Part shown: one piece after another, positions 57,294 through 64,000 of the stretch
How positions within the stretch are numbered: the stretch's first letter is position 1
How the letters are laid out: each line of letters opens with the position of its first letter
Source of the DNA: Phoma sp. XZ068
Lineage: Eukaryota > Ascomycota > Dothideomycetes > Pleosporales > Didymellaceae
Reading direction: 5' to 3'
NCBI GenBank assembly: GCA_004835665.1
Contig: RBKR01000022.1
Coordinates: 310,001-374,000, forward strand
Length of the DNA: 64,000 nt
Translations under genes and position numbers: made by a program
Notes under the pieces: model-generated
Told to the model about the DNA's origin: nothing
Databases searched by the model: none
What the model saw: only the letters and a program-made list of their open reading frames with translations

Positions 57294-60003
57294 ATGACCT
57301 CCGTAAGCAGCAATGGCAATCCAACCAGCAATGCTCCCCAGGAGGTTATCAACGAGTTTTGGGAAAACTTGATAACCAAAAAACCTGGTAAAGTGACCAA
57401 GATCTTCCCACCATCATTGTATGCCAATCTGCTTCCGCCACCAAGCACACCTGGGATCGTCAAAGGGCAAAACGCAGCCGAATCGTACGAAGCTGCAGCT
57501 AGAGAATGCCGAGCTCGTGTCAAACGCATCATACAGGAATGCCGACGGACGAACGAGAAATTCACGGACCCAGACTTTGACATCACGGATCAGCCAGGAA
57601 ATTGTCTCGGGGGCCTTTTACGATGGTACAAGGATCCAGAACCGGCATCAGGAGCAGAGGCAATTAGCTCAGGGCGTTTGGGGTTTGCTTTGCGAACACT
57701 AATTGAGGCCGAGGTGCTGTGCCAGGATGCGGTAACCTTACATCTCAACAATACCGCAAACGTTCTCTTGAATGCCCCGTCTGACTTCCAGGACCAAGGC
57801 CCACGGTCATGTCACCGTATCGATTGGATCTTCGATGATCCAAAGTTCAAGATTGATGGTTATACCAGCAGCGACGTTGTGCAAGGCACCAACGGAGATT
57901 GCTGGTTCATTGCGGCAGTTGCAACGATTTGTAGTAACCCAGACCTGATAGAGAAGGTGTGTGTTGAGAGAAACGAAGAGTGTGGGGTGTACGGTTTCGT
58001 CTTCTACAGAGATGGGGAATGGATCTGGACCGTTGTAGACGACAATTTATTCCTTACCAAACGCGACTTCGACGCTCGTGGGGATACGTACGACCCAACC
58101 GGCATCAAGGAGTCAAGATACAAGAAGAACAACCAAACTGGATCAGAAGCACTGTACTTCGCTTCCTGTGCTCACGAGAACGAAACTTGGTTGCCTCTTC
58201 TCGAAAAGGCCTACGCAAAAGTACATGGGGACTACAACGCTATCGATGGTGGTATCTCAGGTGAAGCAGTGGAAGACCTTACTGGTGGTGTGACAAGCAA
58301 GATCTTGACAGACCGTATCCTTAGCAAGGAGCACCTATGGAAAGAGCTCACAGAAGTCAACAAAGGCTTTCTCTTCTCTGCATCGTCGCCCGGATCATAT
58401 GGCGATGACTCAGATGCTAGAAGAGGGCTGGCGCTCAATCACGCCTACTCGGTCATCAAAGCCGTCGAAGTAGATAGCGAAGACAAGCACACCAAGCATA
58501 GGCTCATTCTGATAAGGTACGTATACTGTTTTGGCCCAGAGCTACCCACTAACGTCAGTCAGAAACCCTTGGGGCAAACGAGCGAATGCAACAATGGGCG
58601 AATGGACAGGGCCGTGGTCAGATGGATCAAGCGAGTGGAACCCATACTGGATGGGAAAGCTCGACCATAAATTTGGCGATGACGGCCTCTTTTGGATGTC
58701 TTATGAAGACATGCTAAAGCGGTTCGACCTGCTTGACCGTACGCGACTGTTTGATCACAACTGGACTGTCGTGCAGCAGTGGACCAGCGTGTCAGTCGGA
58801 TGGGTCACTGGGTTCTTGAACACAAAGTTCTCCGTGGAGATTAAGAAGGAGGGACCTACTGTCTTTCAGCTCTGTCAGGTAAGGCGCACGCCCTTGAAAG
58901 TCTAAAAATGCTAATTTCAGCAGCTTGATGATCGATACTTCCAAGGGCTCGAGGGAAAATACAGCTTTGACCTACATTTTGTATTGCAGGAGAAGGACAC
59001 AGAGGATGGCGACTATATCGTTCGCGCCCGTGGAGCCTGGTTTGGCAATCGCAGCATCTCAGCTGAGGTCGAACTTGAGCCAGGAATCTACGAAGTACTG
59101 CCGAAGATCGTGGCGAAACGTGATGCGAACGCGCCAGACGTACATGAAGTGGTCACAAAGGTGGCCGAGCGCAATCCACAGAAGCTAAGACAGATTGGTC
59201 TGAACTATGACATCGCCAACGCGAAGGGGACCATCGAGCTTACGGAGGAAGAAGAGAAGCAGAAAGAGCAGAAGAAAAAAGATGCAGCACTGAAAAAGAA
59301 AAAGGAGAAAGACGCTGCCGATAAAGACAAAGCAGACTTTGAGGCGTGGAAGAAGGAAGAGAAAGAGGAGTACGAAGCATGGAAGAGAGAGAAGAAGAGA
59401 CTCAAGGAGACGACCGGTGCAAACAAGGATGTAGTCCAGGCTGCCGACACCAATTGCGCCGCGTCGGAGAAGAATAATGCTTCCACAAGCGTTGCTGAAG
59501 ACGAGCAAAGCAAGCCTGCTATAATTGCCGCCAAGAGTAACAATACCGCAGCAACTGAAGAGCTGACGCTTGCAGCAGAGGAAGCAAAACGAAAGGATCC
59601 CACCACGGAAACCGAGCTTGTCAACAAGACAGCAGCGCTCAGATTAGATGGTGCAGATTCGCCTAGTGATGAAGATGAAGCAGAAAACACACCTGACGAA
59701 GGCCATGAAGTCCACAGCCGCGCTTCGTCTAGGCCGGTGTCGCGTGGAAGGCGTCTTCTTCCTCACATGTATCGCAATGCCCCTCACAACTACTACAGGG
59801 ATGGGCAACCACAGGGGGCTGAACCACGTGCTCGCTCGCCTGTAGACGACAAACCAAAACCCTGGAACGCAGTCTGTGTTCTGGGTCTCAGGGTTTATAG
59901 CCTAGATCCAGAAGTTAGTATCAAGTTGATGAAGCCTAAGAATGTCGAAGAAGGCGCGATCTTGGATGTCGATGGGAACACAGCTGCAGGGGCTACGATG
60001 TGA
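57294..60003 (+). CDS. Calpain-type cysteine protease with charged C-terminal tail, three exons
   Basis: Exons 57294-58516, 58563-58878 and 58921-60003 give 873 residues. Introns are 46 and 42 bases; the second acceptor is a tandem CAGCAG. The catalytic triad is complete: Cys203 (GTNGDCWFIAA), His383 (ALNHAYSVI) and Asn409 (RNPWGKR), with the Trp-rich GEWTGPWSDGSSEW following. A C2-like/calpain domain III region (about 470-590) follows. After it (about 621-675) comes a dense Lys/Glu-rich coiled coil, then Ser-rich and disordered sequence up to a short conserved tail (PWNAVCVLGLRVYS). Calpains cleave regulatory proteins in the cytosol; no MIT domain is seen, so this is not PalB/Rim13. Pro-peptide-like N-terminus of about 170 residues precedes the protease core. 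Confidence 0.92.
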
Positions 60004-61225
60004 ACGGATTGCAGACGCGGTTTGGTAAAAACATATTCTCTAGAGCAACGATTGTACCTTGACTTGCATGTGTACGCTTGTGGTTATGCGTGCTACTTTC
60101 GCGTGTCTAGGCTCATTCATCGTGAGTGCGCGTGATATGACCCTAGCTGTGCGATTGGTATGGATAGTAACTTCTTTGTCTGCTGTTCAAAAAGTCTCAT
60201 TTATCCTCTTGTATTGACTTCGGATTAATGCCGGAATCAATGTGTTTTGCGATACTTGTGGGTACGCGTTCTATGAGGATATTGCGGTGCTCAATATCGT
60301 TATGCGAGAGGGCAGTGGTCCCTTGTATTGATCGCAAAGAAGCACCTCCGAGCGGCCGCGTAGAGGGGAGCAAATGTACGCCAGGATGACAGGAATAAAG
60401 AGCGCTTGATATCTATAGGAGCGTTATATGCGAGGCTAACCTGGGGACTATCGAAGCGCCATCTAGCCAGTAAATGGTTCGCTGGTGCTGCTTCTACTTT
60501 GCAGCCCGATGGGCATCCTATCAGAGCTGTTTACTGGTCAGATACGATGGCAATAATGATAGCTGAGCCCCAACTCTAGCTATTCTGATAACGCAGAACG
60601 GCTCGACCATGAAAAAGTCTGGCAGTTGGCTTTCAGCACGAGGTGAGTAACGGAATTGTGGCTCTCGTGATAATTCATTACGCTCCCGGACTCGCTTGTT
60701 ATCTTACTTAAATGTCTAGCACTAGTACAATATATGATACCACCATTTCGATGGTGTGCATTCGACCGATGAATAAGGTCACCTGCGTTCATCGGTCGAG
60801 ATCATCTTGTTTGTACATCGTCACTATTTCGTATTCCTTAATGGGGTCTCCAGGCCTACACGCGATACCATTTCTTGTCTTTTCGTTCAGCTTCGGCTCC
60901 ACGCCTGGAACCCAAATATGGGCGTTTGATGCAAAGGGTATAGATCCCGCTTAATCAAGGTGGGTAATTCACCGGAAGGGTAGGAGGGCCGATGAACGCC
61001 CTCCACGTTGTGAGGCCAGAATTAGTCGATGAACTCATTCTGCCGGCCTCAGTCGTTGTGCGGCTTCAGTAGCCTACTACGGCTGGCTAGGTTGAGGCTG
61101 AACAGTTATCAGGTGGCAATCATGCCGACCTGAAAGAAGGTTTTTCTGGTGGAAGCACAGATAAAAACGAAAGCCATTCTCTCCACATTCGCAAGCTAGC
61201 GACAACGTCCTCAGCGTCCGGCATA
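60004..61225. other. Intergenic
   Basis: 3' flank of calpain and the promoter of the following gene. No coding region supported. Confidence 0.5.
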
Positions 61226-64000
61226 ATGGCCCTATCGCTCTCCTCCAAGCTGGCAGCATGCCTAGCGCTGCTTTCATTCCCTCAGCCCACGCTTTCCTTG
61301 GGCAAGACATATACTATCACATGGGGTGGTGACAGCACTAGAGCTGGCTACGAAACCTCACACAACCTCGACCCTCAAACAGTATCTAGCGCAGATTTTG
61401 GCAACCTTTGGACTGCTAGCCTCCCTGGAAACTTCAACGGAATTGGCACAGAACAAGTCCTCTTCCAACCTCTAGTCTACACAACGGGCGATGGTACGTA
61501 TACTCTCCCATACCCGAGCCCACCTACAATGTCACGGTCACAGGTAGTTTCATATCAGGAGTACCATAGAATTGGAAGCTCCATCGAAAACGTATACTAA
61601 TTTGAATTTTTGTGAGCAGGTCTCCAGTATGTTTTTGTTGCGACAACCCAGAACAATCTCTATAAGATCAATGCCAAGACAGGAGATGTTGTGAAGTCGC
61701 GTAATATTGGCGTTTCATTCATGTCAACAGACATAGGTGGTGAGTATATTAGCTGTGCTGTAGTGCTTTTGTGACTTATAGCAATCGGGTTGCAACGATA
61801 TCTATCCTGCCATTGGCGTATCCGGAACTGGTGTCATCGACCCTGCGACTGGTCTATGGTACCTGACTTCGAAGACATACTCAGACCAGGTAATCTTGCG
61901 ATTGGTGTTTGAACAGTCGGAGATGCTAATCGAAGCTGTAGTATCAAAACAGCAAATTTGGTCTTGCCAACGCGCCCGGTCGCCAGAACGGCCGCTATTA
62001 CTTCCATACTATTAGTACAGAGGACCTGTCCGAAGCACCGAACTTTCCAACATTGGTGCACCAGAAGCCATTCCGAAACAACAAATACAGCTGGTTGCTG
62101 GCGATCAACACCAGAGGCCTGCTTTACTGCAGGTTGGAGACTACATTTACACAGGCTGGGCGTCGCATTGCATTCAGTACAACTACACTGGCGCCATTAT
62201 TGGTTTCCACAAGTCCACAGGTGCTATTGTGGAGTCCTACGCTATGCAGTAGGTTTAAAGTTCAAACACAAACGTTAGGTGTACTTTGCTAACTGTGTCT
62301 CACAGAGGAGGTCCCGAGCCAAGTACAGTCGCCGGGGGCGGTGTCTGGATGAGCGGTGGTGGTCTCGCATATGATGGTGCTAGTAACATGTTCTTCTCAA
62401 CCGGCCACCCCGTAGCAGGGCCCAACGTACCTACGTCTCTTGTAGAGGCGGTAGTTCATATGAAACTTAATGGCAACGGTACCATATCACCGGTTGACTT
62501 CTTCATGCCGTGGGAGACGAACCAACTCGATGGAGCAGACAAGGATCTAGGCACAACGCCATTCCAACTATTGCCATCAGCCTTCTCCTGCCCTAACGAC
62601 CGCCGTGTAGGTGTGGTCACTGGCAAGTCAGGCAAGACCTATTTCTTGAACGCCGACAACCTTGGTGGCTACCAGCAGGGCGCGAACCGACTAGATATCG
62701 CCATCTTCGTGTACCAGCACGAGAACTCTGTTTACTCCGCCGTCGGAGTGATGCCAATAGGCAAATACATCTACGTAAACGTCATCAACTACAAGACGCG
62801 AGCATTCCAATGGAGCTGTAATGCCAATGGAGATGGAGCTGTTACTGAGATCACCACAGCTGCGGAGAAGAACTCTCAAGCTCTCGGTGTAGGGCATGGC
62901 ACAACAACTTCTCTCGATGGTCGTGATGGCACTGGATTGTACTGGATGACGGATGTCGAGGGGCCTAAGCTTCGTATCTACGATTCGACACCGCCAAGCG
63001 ACGGCAGCTCACTGAAGCTGCTCAGATCTTTTAACTTCGGCAGTCCAGGCAAGTTTGCTCATCCTGTCTTTGGTGACGGAAAAGCCTTCATCGGCGGGAC
63101 GGGCGCAGTTTATGCCTTTGGCTCTCCTGTCAACCTCCCGCTCAAGTGCACCGGACCTATTAATTTTACACAAACCTCAGTGAACGGTACCTCGGATGCA
63201 CTCTCAGTTATTTGCACTGCCAATGTCGCAACCGCCGTTACTGGCTTTAAGATCTCAGGCAGTACGAATTTTGCAATTGTTAGAGAAAGCTTACCAAACC
63301 TACCCTTGAGTCTTGCAGTGAGCCAACAAGTCTCATTCCAGGCTCGCTTCGCACCAAAAGCTGTCGGACCACTCTCCAGCGATGTGATCATAACCACCTC
63401 CAACGTAGCAGCTGGCTCATCTTCAAGCACGCCAGTCACTCTGAGTGGTAATTCAAACTCTGCCGCTGCCCTTTTCAGTATTCAACCAATCACTGTATCG
63501 TTCAACTCTAGGTTGGCGCTGGCGAGGCTCAAAAGAGTGCCTTCTTCAACAACGACGGCGACACTGCTCTCATCGTAAATAACATTCAATTCTCTGTTGT
63601 CGGCGAAACAGGTCCATGGATCGAAGCAACCACTATTGATGACGGAAGGAAGCAAGTCGCACAGTTCGTTTTCTCTAACCTGCCAAGCACAATCCCTGCC
63701 AATTCTCGACAGACAGTAGGTATCTTCTACAACCCACTTTCAGCAGGAAATCACGCTGTGTTTGTCAAAGTGTCTACAAACGCCGGTACCAAGTTGCTTG
63801 ATGTCTTTGGAGCAACTGGGAGCACACCTAGTGCACTCTTCGAGTTCGAGAAACCCGACGGCTCAGGTTGGGTGCAGTACACTCCAGGACAGAATTTCTC
63901 GGTTGGAAACGTTCTCCCTGGCACAGCAGTGAAACTGCAGATCCGGATCACAAACAATGGCTCGAACACTGCCTCACCACTAGGTTTGACAGTCTCCAAA
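61226..64000 (+). pseudogene. Secreted PQQ-like beta-propeller protein with ASH-type domains, apparently broken, 3' partial
   Basis: Begins with ATG and a signal peptide (MALSLSSKLAACLALLSFPQ). Exon pieces 61226-61493, 61620-61739, about 61789-61889, 61942-62248 and 62306 onward encode a propeller-like domain (YVFVATTQNNLYKINAKTG; VGDYIYTGWASHCIQYNYTG; GGGVWMSGGGLAYDG) resembling quinoprotein/PQQ-repeat fungal secreted proteins. Immunoglobulin-like ASH/choice-of-anchor blocks follow (LSVICTANVATAVTGF; SSDVIITTSN). Three lesions appear: no AG acceptor at the position demanded by phase (GG at 61787-61788), a one-base loss at about 62095-62097, and another at about 63511. The downstream frame (GAGEAQKSAFFNND onward) stays open to the window edge. 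Either a young pseudogene or sequence errors; family resemblance is moderate, ends beyond the window. Confidence 0.65.

Noticed and set aside
1..64000. tRNA, 5S rRNA, CRISPR, telomere and intact transposon signatures
   Set aside because: Looked for box B (GGTTCGANNCC)-like words, 5S-like internal boxes, regular spaced repeats, TTAGGG arrays and reverse-transcriptase or transposase motifs by eye; none convincing.

Overview
This window is nuclear DNA of a filamentous ascomycete. The genes are split by short introns, mostly 42 to 60 bases, with GTRNGT donors, CTRAC-like branch points and YAG acceptors. The gene set is typical of Pezizomycotina: HET-domain protein, SET-domain protein, group III G-alpha, Hog1-type MAP kinase, Nem1-Spo7 phosphatase subunit, M6-like metalloprotease and calpain. 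Gene content and style point to Dothideomycetes, probably Pleosporales; that rank is inference, not proof. There are no operons, CRISPR arrays or plasmid-type features.

Layout. 0-5 kb: the 3' part of a HET-domain gene, an unplaced exon-like fragment and a secreted metalloprotease. 5-24 kb is gene-dense: Spo7-like subunit (+), CGI-58/Cld1-like hydrolase (-), a small membrane protein (-), an ABHD12-like hydrolase (-, five exons), a GFA-family protein (+), two divergent single-pass membrane proteins, a thiamine-diphosphate enzyme (-) divergent from a SET protein (+), a sulfotransferase-like protein (+) and an Scn1/TatD-type hydrolase (-). 24-32 kb is sparse: a Ser-rich small protein (-), an F-box-like protein (+), a 48-residue membrane microprotein (+) and a patch of diverged repeats.

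32-42 kb holds the signalling core: a GNA-3/GanB-type G-alpha (-, six exons) and a Hog1 MAP kinase (+, nine exons), head to head across 3.4 kb, followed by an AVL9-type DENN protein (+, seven exons). 41.75-48.4 kb is gene-poor with a TA-rich island that looks like a RIP-degraded repeat. 48.4-50.2 kb encodes a Prs1/Prs5-type PRPP synthetase with a large acidic insertion. 50.2-57.3 kb is again sparse, with one 54-residue zinc-ribbon-like microprotein. 57.3-60 kb encodes a calpain-type cysteine protease with a charged C-terminal tail. The right edge carries a secreted beta-propeller/ASH-type gene with three apparent lesions, running off the window.

The genes share no single pathway. Recognisable themes are signalling (G-alpha, Hog1), lipid and membrane biology (Spo7, CGI-58-like, ABHD12-like, AVL9) and secreted proteins. 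I found no clearly new multi-gene system. The most unusual items are a 5-base first exon, a stop-bearing cassette exon in the F-box gene's first intron, a probable decaying secreted gene at the right edge, and the pair of divergent single-pass membrane proteins. Exon boundaries were set by hand from splice consensus, reading phase and recalled family sequence, without alignment or RNA data.
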